This document shows, in pieces, positions 34,040 to 44,542 of a stretch of 64,000 nt of DNA. The notes under the pieces are model-generated. The model made no database searches. It had not been told where the DNA came from and saw only the letters and a program-made list of their open reading frames with translations. Origin of the DNA: Isoetes taiwanensis (taxonomy: Eukaryota > Streptophyta > Lycopodiopsida > Isoetales > Isoetaceae). Location: assembly GCA_021234155.1 (NCBI GenBank), contig JAJEKV010000024.1, positions 15,647,030 through 15,711,029 of the forward strand. The letters run 5' to 3'. Both the position numbers and the translations under genes were made by a program. Numbering within the stretch: the first letter of the stretch is position 1; each line of letters begins with the position of its first letter.

Positions 34040-34610
34040 ACCACCTTGGCACCAGGGCCCCAAGCTTACTTGCTTGCTTCATTGTCCAGGAACAAGCTTG
34101 TAGCTATTGCATCAATTCGCACGGGGTCCCACAGGCTACGGATTGAGACAGGTAGATGGGAGCGGCCGCAATTGCCGCGAGAAGCGAGACTATGTGCCTG
34201 TTGCCAGTTACAGGTTATTGAAGATGAAAGCCATACTCTTCTGAGTTGCCTTGCTTTTGAGATAGTCCGAAATCATTTTTTGACCTTAGCATTCCATTCC
34301 ACGCTTCCACAACTTCTCAGAGCACCATCTGTGCATGACTTGACATTATACATACTTGACGTTCTAGATGAACGTCTTCAATTACTGAGCCCTCAGTAGT
34401 CATTATCTCCGATTGTCTAGTATCATCATTGCTGCAAAGGTTTTTCCCTTGAAAACCTGTCGAGGCAGGGGTTCTTTAATCCTAGTAGTAATGATTGTAC
34501 TAGCCCATTGTATGGGTCCCATGACGCCGTGGACGTTAAAAAATCTATTCTATTCTATTCTATTCTATTCTATTCTATTCTATTCTATTCTATTCTATTC
34601 TATTCTATTC
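34040..34610 (+). pseudogene. 5'-truncated LINE 3' end with (TATTC)13 tail
   Basis: The frame 34046-34399 carries the C-terminal zinc region of a LINE ORF2 (RLRIETGRWERPQLPREARL, then CACCQLQVIEDESHTLLSC). The 3' untranslated part (GGTTTTTCCCTTGAAAACC, GTGGACGTTAAAAAATC) ends in a pentanucleotide array, TATTC repeated 13 times (34546-34610). A very similar 3' end lies at 36110-36278. Confidence 0.8.
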
Positions 34611-34925
34611 TTTAGCTGGAGTTTGAAGGCCAACTAACATTATATAGCCCTTTTTCCTTTGATATTTCTTTCTTAGTTATTTCTCTAGTAGGCTTACTTT
34701 ACTTGAGGGTGGACCTTTTCATCCCTTGGCTATCCACGTGGCATGCCATCTCACCTAAACTTCTTTAGGCTCTCAAGTTTTAACATTATTTGGTCTTATA
34801 TGTAAATCTTGTTTTATGGCTAATCCTGCTTTATATAAATCTCAATCTTTCTTGGTAGCCCTAATCTCAAAATACCAAATGTCTAAATATAATATGAAAA
34901 CTCCCAATGCTAAAATACTGCATGA
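34611..34925. other. Intergenic, no gene recognised
   Basis: AT-rich sequence with no motif seen. Confidence 0.4.
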
Positions 34926-35330
34926 TTGGCCCTAGGTTTGCGTACAAATCAAATTTGTAGATCAAAATCTCTAAGTACATGGTTGAAAGTGAATACATTA
35001 TGGCTTAGGGAAGCATATAAGTGCTCAAAGTTCTTTTTTAAGGCAGCCAAGCAAAAGAGATGGTCAACGACATTATCTAATATTACGCTTGAAGATGGAT
35101 CGACATTAAAAAGCTGTGATCGACTTCATAAGTTCCTTCACAATAACTTTCAAAGCTTCGTTAACGAGAAGAGAATGTTATTCCAAGATGAGTTTGAAGA
35201 GCTAATGGTGTGTAACGTGTCACCCATCATAACAAACGAGCAATATCAAGTGCTGGGTCGACCACTATTTTTAGAACTCTAATTTTCTCTCAAGTATTAG
35301 AGGGCGCTGTGATGGGCACCATGTGAGGCC
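34926..35330 (+). pseudogene. LINE ORF2 fragment between endonuclease and RT
   Basis: NTLWLREAYKCSKFFFKAAK, KRWSTTLSNITLEDGSTL and ITNEQYQVL match the linker that precedes the RT in plant LINEs. A stop at 35281 falls where the RT would begin, and nothing further of the RT follows. Confidence 0.7.
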
Positions 35331-35349
35331 TTGATGCAGTTTTTTTTTA

Positions 35350-36278
35350 TAACTTTTGGCATGGGTGTCGGATTTGGGTCCTTTTTAGTGCATTGGAAAG
35401 CTAGGAACGTAAGCTTTCTATTGGTTATAGCTTTTTACTGCTATTGAGTCTAGCTGGGCCGGATTGAAGATTTTTTAGATTTCGGCCACTATGGCAAATC
35501 CTAGTTTGCCAGCTTCTGGATTGCATTCTTCAACCAGGGATATCTCTAAAGTGATAGGTGTTGTTGTCTCTTCCTTTGTGCAGAAAATACATCCTTCTTT
35601 GGCGCTTCTTAACTTACCAAATAATCTCGCCTCAATCCTCTTGCTTTTGATCAAGTTCTTGTTAATATTAGTGGGATGTGCAACAATGTCCGGGAGAGCA
35701 TACTATGAATGTTAGTCAACCAGCTCCTAAAGATGTTCCCCATGCACATGCTGCTCCTTGAGCTTGGCATACTTTTGATTCTATGGCAAGGATTTATATG
35801 TCATTTCCTGATTGGATTCAGAATCATGCCTCTAGTTCAACAAGGCTAATTCCTGTTGATGGTACACTTTAAATATTTTCCTCTGCCAGTAACGAGGAAC
35901 TTAGTTCGATATTGAATGTGCTTAGAACTAAACAAGATCAAATGGCTTCTCAACTTCCCACGGTATGTTCAGTTAATCGTGCCTCACCAGCCCCTTGCAT
36001 GTGCTATTGCACACGGCCTCCGTGGGCTTGTTGGGATCATATCTCCAGGAGGTTATGGATACACGAACTCAGTTGTGTCCTCTGGTACAACATTGAATTG
36101 CCATATACGATTGTATAGTATACCAGCATCCTTATTACTGCTAAGGTTTTTCCCTCGAAAACCCTTCGAGGCGGGGGTTTTTTAATCCTGACAGTAATAT
36201 GCTTGTTGTTCTCTCTTTGTTTGGGTCCCGTAGGCCAGTTGGTCTCCGTGGACGATAAAAACATATTCTATTCTATTC
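35350..36278 (+). pseudogene. Internally deleted LINE-like element with (TATTC)3 tail
   Basis: An ATG frame at 35491 (MANPSLPASGLHSSTRDISK) continues after frame changes to about 35870 as protein-like sequence (SMARIYMSFPDWIQNHASS). It looks like an N-terminal ORF1 part but is not recognised. The segment 36110-36278 matches the LINE 3' end at 34410-34570 (GGTTTTTCCCTCGAAAACC, CTCCGTGGACGATAAAAAC, then TATTC repeats). The whole may be one deleted element. Confidence 0.45.
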
Positions 36279-36663
36279 TTTAGAAGACTTGTTCTATGCA
36301 ACAGGTTGTAGTTCCTTTGTTAGTGTCACTGAGGTTCCTTGAGGTTCCTTTGGTGGATATTAATCACAAGTCTCATCTTAAAAGTGCAATTAATTTAGCA
36401 ACACACTCTGTTATTGGTTATTATATGGGTGGCTTTTTGGATTACAACAGACTATCTTGATGGCTTTTTCGATGCATTTCTCGCATCGGGCTACCTATAT
36501 ATGAATCTTTGAAAAAATTAGGCAAGGGACTGCCCTGAGATATGATGGTACAAGATTGTCATGTATGTCGCTGGTTGTTCTGGTTAACATATCTAATTCT
36601 TTTTTATTAAGTCATGATAGTTATTATTCAAAAATGGATCATCATTGCAAATTCAGATTACAA
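36279..36663. other. Intergenic, no gene recognised
   Basis: AT-rich sequence between the LINE tail and the TRIM target duplication. Confidence 0.4.
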
Positions 36664-36668
36664 GGTAC

Positions 36669-37273
36669 TGTTGTGCGTTTTTTCTTGACTATTTTTGCAT
36701 GATGTGCTTAAATTGATGAAATGTGTGCATAAATGGAGAATAATATGGGTGTAATGTGGAGAAAATGTAAACAATGTGCAAATATTGTGGATGAAGCATT
36801 TATGACGTATTGAAGTTGAACTTATGGACTTGAAGGTGTATAAAAGTCCTTTTCAATGGTTAAGGCATGGGGGTGAGGTGGCGCAATCCTAGGAGACATG
36901 TAAGTTATTGGAGATCTAATGGTGGAGATTGCTTAAAGATGAATGGAGGAGATTTGATGTGTAAGTTTAAGAGGAGGGGTACGTCTCCTCATTCTCTCTC
37001 TCTCACTCTTGGAGTTTGGAAGCAAATCCTTTGTTATAGAGTGTTCCATGGAAGAAATAAATAATGAAGAGGAGGAAGAACCTCCAGATTATCTTGATTA
37101 TGATTTGGTTGTGCAATTGAGGTGTATTTGATCTCTTGTTCCATTCTTCAAATTCTTTTCTTCAATTCTCGTGTCTTGCTTTGTGAGTGCTTGCTGATAG
37201 AGTGTGGCGCAGCCTGATGCATATATTTTGCATTCTGCTCAGCTTGGGGTTTGGTTCATTATGGTGGATTACA
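36669..37273 (+). repeat. 5' LTR of the TRIM element
   Basis: 605 bp. TATAAAAG at 36839-36846 and AATAAA at 37056-37061 are the likely promoter and poly(A) signals. A 65-codon frame inside is shared with the other LTR and is not regarded as a gene. Confidence 0.93.
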
Positions 37274-38021
37274 TAAGTGGGGGGCATTCCGAGAAGAAGC
37301 AGCATTCTATTAGCATGATTTTTATGATGATAATCTCAACTATATATAGCAGCATAAGGAATAAGAAGGGGATTTGCAGACTTATTTCTTCTTCCAAATC
37401 ATTATGAAGCAGACTAAGAGAAGACCCCAAATACAGAAGACCCCAATACATCGTCATGTGCATTTTTTTGAGTTTAAGTTGTATGTTCTCAAAATTGGTG
37501 AAGACATAGGTATTTCCTTCGAAGATCGAAGATCAAGAAACACTGGTCCGTATTTTGCTTTTGCACTTGACAGAAGTTTAATATTTAAGTTATTCAATAT
37601 TTGAAAGCATCAAAGGAAGTTGTACAAGTTTTATTTTTTATTTAAGTGATTATGGATGGCATGATGGATGTGCTGACCTAGAAAGGCAGCAGCATCTCAT
37701 GACCTATGTAAAATGTGATGAAAAATTATAAGTGTTGTGAAGGGGATAGAGCGCCCTACCGGGCAGTAGAGCGAGGGTGCCACTGACCTGGATGGGACTT
37801 GCCACCCTATAATTGATGAAGATGAAGTGATATTAGAAGTTTTTAGTATTTTTTTTCCTTGGAAGACTTCTATAGATGTTTTTGAAGGCTTGAAGACATT
37901 TGGACATTGGATTTTTGTTAAGTTGTGATGCTATTTAGAGGACCAAGTTGAAAACATGAAGATCGAAGAAAAGATTTTTGAAGAATTCATCGGGACGATG
38001 AATAATCTTGGGGGGGAATAA

Positions 38022-38626
38022 TGTTGTGCGTTTTTTCTTGACTATTTTTGCATGATGTGCTTAAATTGATGAAATGTGTGCATAAATGGAGAATAATATG
38101 GGTGTAATGTGGAGAAAATGTAAACAATGTGCAAATATTGTGGATGAAGCATTTATGACGTATTGAAGTTGAACTTATGGACTTGAAGGTGTATAAAAGT
38201 CCTTTTCAATGGTTAAAGCATGGGGGTGAGGTGGCGCAATCCTAGGAGACATGTAAGTTATTGGAGATCTAATGGTGGAGATTGCTTAAAGATGAATGGA
38301 GGAGATTTGATGTGTAAGTTTAAGAGGAGGGGTACGTCTCCTCATTCTCTCTCTCTCACTCTTGGAGTTTGGAAGCAAATCCTTTGTTATAGAGTGTTCC
38401 ATGGAAGAAATAAATAATGAAGAGGAGGAAGAACCTCCAGATTATCTTGATTATGATTTGGTTGTGCAATTGAGGTGTATTTGATCTCTTGTTCCATTCT
38501 TCAAATTCTTTTCTTCAATTCTCGTGTCTTGCTTTGTGAGTGCTTGCTGATAGAGTGTGGCGCAGCCTGATGCATATATTTTGCATTCTGCTCAGCTTGG
38601 GGTTTGGTTCATTATGGTGGATTACA
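38022..38626 (+). repeat. 3' LTR of the TRIM element
   Basis: 605 bp, almost identical to 36669-37273, with TATAAAAG at 38192-38199. It is directly followed by the GGTAC target duplication. Confidence 0.93.
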
Positions 38627-38631
38627 GGTAC

Positions 38632-38946
38632 CACATAACTCTGTCGGATATTGCCAAGTGTGGTTTTCGAATACCAGAATTTGGGCGGAAGTGTTCAGCT
38701 GATCGTAATTAATATGGATGACGTAATAAATATGGCAGTATTTTATAGGCGCGCCGATATTTTATACCCCACAGTATTTATGACACGTACATCGCCATTA
38801 TAACGCATTAATTGCGAGGGGCACAATAATCAAAAATTTCAGTTGCCAATGTATGGTTCCATTCTAAAAGCAACAAGCCTAAGCGTCTTTTTGACAATAT
38901 CATCTAATTTTGTATTACCAAAAGCAGCCTTAAGATCATTGTTTGA
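38632..38946. other. Intergenic, no gene recognised
   Basis: Flank between the TRIM element and a LINE tail, with no motif. Confidence 0.4.
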
Positions 38947-39650
38947 TTTTTTTTTTTTTTTTTTTTTTTGGGATAAAAAATAGACTTTTATTTACTTTAA
39001 AGGAATGGTACAAAGCCACATGGCAGGGGTGTACTCATCTGCAAAACTGAGATGAGGATAGCTACATAGCTCCTTCTTGCACTATTCCCTTGTACTTCCT
39101 AATGTAAGCTTAGGTAGGTTCCCCATATTTCGACCTTTACTTCTTCTTCGCCCCCGAAGGCTAGCCTGAATTTTTTCAGCCTTTCAAGTACTATATGTAG
39201 AAGCTGATGTGGTGTTATGTCTTCTTGATTTTCATCGAAGACCAAGGCGTTTCTCCTTTTCCATATTGACCAGATTGTCCAGGCCCTAGCTATATGAAAG
39301 GCCACCTTTTTCATGGTGCACCATTCTAGGGGAAGTATTCCCAACAACAGTTCCTTGGTACCTAACGGGTATTCAAAGCTATCCAGACTCCATGCCCATA
39401 CTACTTGCAGCTTCTCACATTCCACCAGACAATGTTCTATGGATTCCTGTTCGGCCTCGCACAAGGGGCATACTGGGCTGACGTTATTGTTTGATGACTC
39501 TGCATATAAAAGAGTCATATTGACAAAAACCCTTCGGACCTCAAGGTAAGATAGGTATGCAAGAACAACAGGTTTAAGAACCATGTGTAATTTTAGTAAG
39601 GCCAACCATCTTTGCCATAGGAGAGGCTCCACGAAAAACCACATCCAAGT
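38947..39650 (-). pseudogene. 5'-truncated LINE with poly(A) tail
   Basis: The minus-strand frame 39644-39099 holds the zf-RVT region (CPLCEAEQESIEHCLVEC, then WSIWKRRNALVF). A T23 run at 38947-38969 is the complement of its poly(A) tail. It is a typical 5'-truncated L1-like insertion with an intact frame of 181 codons. It is related to the copy at 58886-59384. Confidence 0.85.
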
Positions 39651-39755
39651 TGTTCAAAATAAACTGCAATAAATAAAGAAATAATAGAAGAAAAGATGGA
39701 AGGAGGTCATGCAAGGCAAGATGAGCCAATCCTTTGCATTCGTTGAAGAAGGTAA

Positions 39756-39954
39756 GGTTATCGGTCTGGCCGAGGCCGATACTAAAAAATGCTTGACCGA
39801 GGTTGTACGTCTGAAGCCAGATATTTGGCAGGTAAGGCCTCGGCCCGCTAGGGCCGAAGGCCGGGCCGAGGCCTCACGTGCCAAATATCTGGCCGAGGAC
39901 ATACAACCGAGGTCACGCATTTTTGGTTATCGGCCGAGGCGAAGACCGATAACC
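39756..39954. mobile_element. Foldback element, nearly complete palindrome of about 200 bp
   Basis: The left arm starts GGTTATCGGTCT and the right arm ends AGACCGATAACC. The arms stay complementary with few mismatches almost to the centre (AAAAATGC.TGACC.AGGTTGT, GCCAGATATTTGGCA.GT.AGGCCTCGGCCC). There is no coding potential and no clear target duplication. Confidence 0.8.
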
Positions 39955-39981
39955 ACCTTATCGGACTTATATAGGTGGAAT

Positions 39982-40007
39982 AGTACTGATAATTAGTTAT
40001 CAGTACT
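39982..40007. repeat. Perfect 11-bp hairpin
   Basis: AGTACTGATAA and TTATCAGTACT around the loop TTAG. It is next to the foldback element and may belong to its flank. Confidence 0.6.
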
Positions 40008-40009
40008 TT

Positions 40010-40902
40010 ATCAGTACCCCTCTAATAATGATAATTAAAAAACTAGGCTCACTTTACACAAGAGAGTCCGATAAGGGGCTTAATTGTCAAGGAGTTTTCT
40101 TATTTTTAGAACCCTTCGATTAAAAAATAATAGATCTTATGGTTAAGATTAGGACACGTCACAAAAACATGATGTGGCATGCTAGGTGTATAGGTTAGAC
40201 CTAAGAATTATTGTAGGGGGTTAGAGATTGTAGAAGGTTAGGGAAGTCTGCTCCTAAAAAAAAAAAGAAAAAAAAACTGTCCTTTCTAGGGTTGGAAATT
40301 GAACTGGAAATTGAAGGCTGCAGGCCTTGCAAGACCCCTTTTACCATGCAAAATAAAGTCTAAGTATATATTTCACATAGCCTTGCAAAATGAAAATCAA
40401 GAAAAAAATAGGCATGCAACAAAAAGTCTATTTTTTGCTTAGCCATGCACTTATACCCCTATATTAATTTGATATTTTAAATATGTATTAGAGAAAAATA
40501 TATATATGTATGGAAATCGCATACATATCACGAATGTATCATATATAGAGAAATAAAAAACTAGCGGTAACACAAGCTTGGGGAGAATTAGGAAAGTTGT
40601 AAGGGTGGCATGGAGGATCATGGTTGTAGGGCTTACTGACCTCATGAGTAAAATATGAAGTAACCATTATCTACCACACAATAAATTGGTTTGAAGCTTC
40701 ATTGTGATCGAGCAATGTAAAATGGCTTAAATATATGTGCCATAAGTAGTGGCTTTTCTAAAAGAAGTTCAGAGATTGCGATAGTCTATTGTGATTGAAC
40801 TGGTGGAATATTAAGGAATCATATAGGTATTGTTGAGAATGGTATTGCCTTATTTAGTTTAGAGGATGAAAATTCAAATTTTGGTAATGATGTTTTATTT
40901 TC
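40010..40902. other. AT-rich intergenic, no gene recognised
   Basis: A poly(A)-like run with G interruptions at about 40255-40277, with a short AT microsatellite near 40500. I see nothing else. Confidence 0.4.
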
Positions 40903-41390
40903 TATAACAATCAATACATAATTACCATTAACATTATTAACACAAACCATTGCATTCAATGCATTTAAATTAAAATCCCCCTTAAACCCCCTTTGGTTTG
41001 GGTGCATATTCACACGGGGGGTGACTCCGGGCATCGAGAGCTGTCGGATTGGCATATTCGCCCCTTATTCCTTAATCTACACCGTACGTAAAGTTCCTCA
41101 TTTGTGGGGTATGCAAGTACAAAATTTGCTATACTGTATAATAAGATTCGCGAAATACTATAAGATTTCAAGCGGAATACTATATGGTGTTGATTTCGTA
41201 CGTGCAAAATACAATTATGAGGGCTCTCGCTGCCCTACGTCACCCCCCGTGTGAATATGCACCCAAACCAAAGGGGGTTTAAGGGGGATTTTAATTTAAA
41301 TGCATTGAATGCAATGGTTTGTGTTAATAATGTTAATGGTAATTATGTATTGATTGTTATATAAAAAAATTTTTTGGGCCCTTCGGGCCC
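40903..41390. mobile_element. Modular inverted-repeat element, copy E1 (arm A, core, arm A)
   Basis: Two 122-bp arms, 40903-41024 and 41240-41361, read as perfect inverted copies. Each contains AAACCCCCTTTGGTTTGGGT and GCATATTCACACGGGGGGTG. The 215-bp core between them carries GGGCATCGAGAGCTGTCGG, TTGTGGGGTATGCA and GGGCTCTCGCTGCCCTACG. To the right follows the hairpin GGGCCCTTCGGGCCC (41376-41390) and TAAC; the left side lacks it. No coding potential. Confidence 0.85.
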
Positions 41391-41399
41391 TAACAAAAG

Positions 41400-42665
41400 G
41401 AAAAAAATAGAAACTTTAAGGGCGTGAATATTAATTATTAATTCAAGAGATTGTATAAAACATCAAGGACATTGCATTTTCATTTAATACAATGCATTTT
41501 TAGCTGAAATAGTTCGTTGCAATGTGACTATTTTGACTGCTTTCCAGAAAGGATCTCAATAAATATCTGGGCACTTCTGATATGCCAGAATGCTTTGGCT
41601 GTTGGCATGCATCTCCTAAGAGTTTGCATCAAATTCGCTGCATTGCATACTAAGGGCCGCTCAATACACTTGGCTGAAACTTGAATAGAATTCTGTATTA
41701 ATCCACACATTAAATGTATTTCATATCAAACAAGATTATTAATCTAACTTGCCTTCAAAATGTGCCAACTTGTGTAGAGAGTTCTACTCCCCTTTCCAAA
41801 ACTAGCTCAACCATGTACCGTCTCATTCTCCATATCAAAATATAAAAATCAAGATACTGCTTCAAAAGGAAAACTTAGTTTCTGCATTCTCAACACAGGG
41901 CAACTAAAATGGATGGATGAACCTACTAGGCACAAATGGAAGAGGTAAGTAACCATGAGCATAGATAGAAGAATAACCAGTAAATACATGGGCCTTTCCT
42001 TTCTAAAACTAGCTCAAACAGCTACTATCTCAATCTCCATTTCAAGAAATAAAAATGAAGATCCAGCTTCGAAAGGGAAACTTAGTTTCTGCATTCTCAA
42101 ACTGTAATGTAAACGCTGCTTTGGAAGGGCATATAATACACCATTTTGTATTCTCAGCTACATGGAAGCCATATTTGAAATGGCTGCCATCAGGGATTAC
42201 AGAGATTACTTCTTTACAGCCATTCAATCAAAAGCCCAAATGGAAGAATCCATTTTTGTAAGCGCTGCCCAAATCCGATGCTGCTTGAAACAGCAACCTT
42301 TGAAGCTAAATTTACAGCCTAATAGCTTCCTCAACATAAAACCATGGACTGGAAGTCTTTGCATATTTTGAAATTGTTAAAATCAAAGTTGAAATACCTC
42401 ATGTTTGTATCAATGCAGTTGAACAGAAGTAGAAATACAAAGGGTAAGAGTTCATGCCTACAGATCAGGCTAAGTCCGGAACCTGAGTAGAATCATAACA
42501 AGGAAGAATTCGAAGCTGCAGAGATAACTATAACATCTTAGGATAATCTTAGAATTTTGTCTTCCGTCTTGCTCCTTCTTCTTCGATGATGTGCTTCTTC
42601 CATTTTCGCAAAGTGTAAAGCAAGGTATCTGCCTATTTCATTGCACTCTGCAAAAAACTTCATTG
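41400..42665. other. No gene recognised; diverged direct repeat of about 115 bp
   Basis: CTAGCTCAA...TTTCTGCATTCTCAA blocks at about 41791-41905 and 41997-42110 are diverged copies of each other. A minus-strand frame 41710-41528 (60 codons, MCGLIQNSIQVSAKCIERPL) is unrecognised. The rest is AT-rich. Confidence 0.4.
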
Positions 42666-42885
42666 AAACGACCTCAAGTAGGTCGACTTGTCTACGAAAT
42701 GGCCGGGCTAATGACTGAAAGTGTCAGAATATAGTCCAGGAAGTGCCGAATCGCCAAGAACGTACCCACGGCCCTAACCGACTTGAAGTAGGTCGATTTG
42801 TCTATGAAATGCCCGAGGTGATGGTGAAAGTGTCGAAATCTGACCCAAGAAGTGCGAATCACCAAGAACGACCACCGCCCGGACC
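42666..42885. repeat. Tandem duplication, unit about 108 bp
   Basis: Two copies share AAGTAGGTCGA.TTGTCTA.GAAATG.CCG and GAA.CGCCAAGAACG-like sequence. Confidence 0.7.
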
Positions 42886-43595
42886 AAATCGGATGAGAAG
42901 CCAGACCTAAACCCTTGGACCGAGAGAAGCCTCGGGCCTGTACCACCAAAGAAAATTTTCGGGCAGGGCATGCACATAACCACGCCCTTACAGCAAAAAA
43001 CCCTAAAATGAGCTGCTCGAGCTTTGCATGTCGAGCAAAAAAAAATATAATACGAAAAATAAAACTTAACTGAAAAATACTACATATATGGGTCTACACC
43101 ATTGAAAAGAGGCATTAAAATTAATTCAAGCGTATGCAAATACAATGGGCACTCTAGATGTACTAATTAGTAGGCCTTGTGTAATACGCCCATCAAATCA
43201 TATAAAAACCATTGGAAAAACCGTACAAAAATACAAAAAAAACCCCCTGTTATTATGCTACATATTAGAGGTGGCAGGAGTTCGTGCTGGTATGGAGCCG
43301 GTACTAGAGATAACTATCATGGTAGAGGTGCTTGTAGTGGAAGTTAGTATACAACATATATAAGGTGTCTGTCAGATGAGTATGTAGGTTTGGAAGCATT
43401 ATGTATAGCAAGTTGTGCTTGATATATGACTAACAACGTAAGTGGTTACAATATTATTGCTTGAAATTGGAGGAACAAGGAGGGTTGGTTGCATTGCAGG
43501 GAATACAACCGTTTCCACTTCTCCCAAAGATCCACTTCTACAAATGGAGCAATCACTAAGCATGAGTCGTCTAGGTTTGGGTGGTTCTGAAGGAT
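42886..43595. other. No gene; solitary arm B of the modular element at 43150-43267
   Basis: 43150-43267 starts CACTCTAGATGTACTA and ends in AAAACCCCCTGTTATTATGC with TACATATT. This is the arm B sequence of E2 and E5 without core. The remainder is AT-rich. Confidence 0.6.
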
Positions 43596-44356
43596 GCTAC
43601 AACTTCAAGCCCACGTAGAACACACGCATAGACATAATGGGCTCAAATCCCATTGTAAATTTCTTTTATAATATCATTATAATTCAAACGTCCTGTTTAT
43701 ATACAATACTTTTTCTGAGGCGCTGAATGTGCATTGCTCTTCGGATTAACCCAGGCTCAATTCCTGGGGGTTTGCTTTATTAGGTATGTATGAATAAAAC
43801 GCTTTAAAGATGTGTACAACATCATCACATATGTTTCCTACGTTACTTACCTATGTTTGGTTTTTGGTAATTAATATTTAGGGCCGTGCACTGACATAAA
43901 TTATTTGACAACTCAATTGGCAGGCTCTAATACTAATGCGTATATGCCACATGGCCACATGCACAACCACATGCTGAGGCCTAGATTCCACTTGGCTATC
44001 ATTTCTTAAAACATCCAATATCAATATGCTAAAGATTCTCTACGTTTTGTTAGGGCCCGAAGGGCCCAAATTTTTTTTTCCTAACAAATAACTACCATGA
44101 ATATTAATTAACATAAAATATTACATTCAATGGTTTTAAATTTAAATCCCCCTAAAACCCCCTTTGGTTTGGGTGCATATTCACACGGGGGGTTACTCCG
44201 GGCATCGAGAGCTGTCGGATGGGCATATTTGCCCTTTATTCCTTAATCTGGACCATACGTAGCGATCCTCGTTTGTGGGGTATGCATGTACAAGTTTTTG
44301 TATACTGTATATTAAAGTTTGCTAAATACTATAAGGTTTGAGCGAATGTACTTAAT
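43596..44356. repeat. Left arm of a 760-bp inverted duplication
   Basis: This segment returns in reverse orientation at 46468-47220 with only scattered differences. It consists of an about 450-bp flank (with two tRNA T-arm-like pieces, TGGGCTCAAATCCCA at about 43648 and CCAGGCTCAATTCCTGG at about 43752) and the first part of element E2 including hairpin A. No target duplication was found at its outer ends. Confidence 0.85.
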
Positions 44357-44542
44357 GGTGTTAATTTTGTACATATATTGTACGTTTTTAGGGGCTCTCG
44401 CTGCCCTACGTAACCCCCCGTGTGAATATGTAGCATAATAACAGGGGGTTTTTTTTGTGTTTTTGTACGCTTTTCACAAAGGTTTTCCTAAGATTTCATG
44501 GCGTATTCGAATGGATGTACTAATGCGTACATCTAGAGTGCA
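44053..44542. mobile_element. Modular inverted-repeat element, copy E2 (arm A, core, arm B)
   Basis: The hairpin GGGCCCGAAGGGCCC at 44053-44067, arm A up to CATATTCACACGGGGGGTTA, the core, then TAACCCCCCGTGTGAATATG and arm B (44431-44542, ending CTAGAGTGCA). Only the inner 20 bp next to the core are inverted repeats of each other; the outer arms are unrelated. Confidence 0.75.

Larger units (their letters stand above)
36669..38626. mobile_element. Complete TRIM retrotransposon, 1958 bp, TSD GGTAC
   Basis: Two 605-bp LTRs (36669-37273 and 38022-38626), both TGTTGTGCG...GGATTACA, differ at one base that I can see (near 36864). GGTAC flanks both sides (36664-36668 and 38627-38631). The internal region is only 748 bp and has no gag or pol. 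A purine run TTGGGGGGGAATAA stands before the 3' LTR as polypurine tract. No tRNA-iMet-type primer site (TGGTATCAGAGC) follows the 5' LTR; the first internal bases are TAAGTGGGGGGCATTCC. The near identity of the LTRs points to a very recent insertion that needed enzymes supplied in trans. Confidence 0.95.

Noticed and set aside
36867-38417. Two identical 65-codon frames (MGVRWRNPRRHVSYW)
   Set aside because: They lie at the same place in both LTRs of the TRIM element and have no recognisable domain, so they are LTR sequence.
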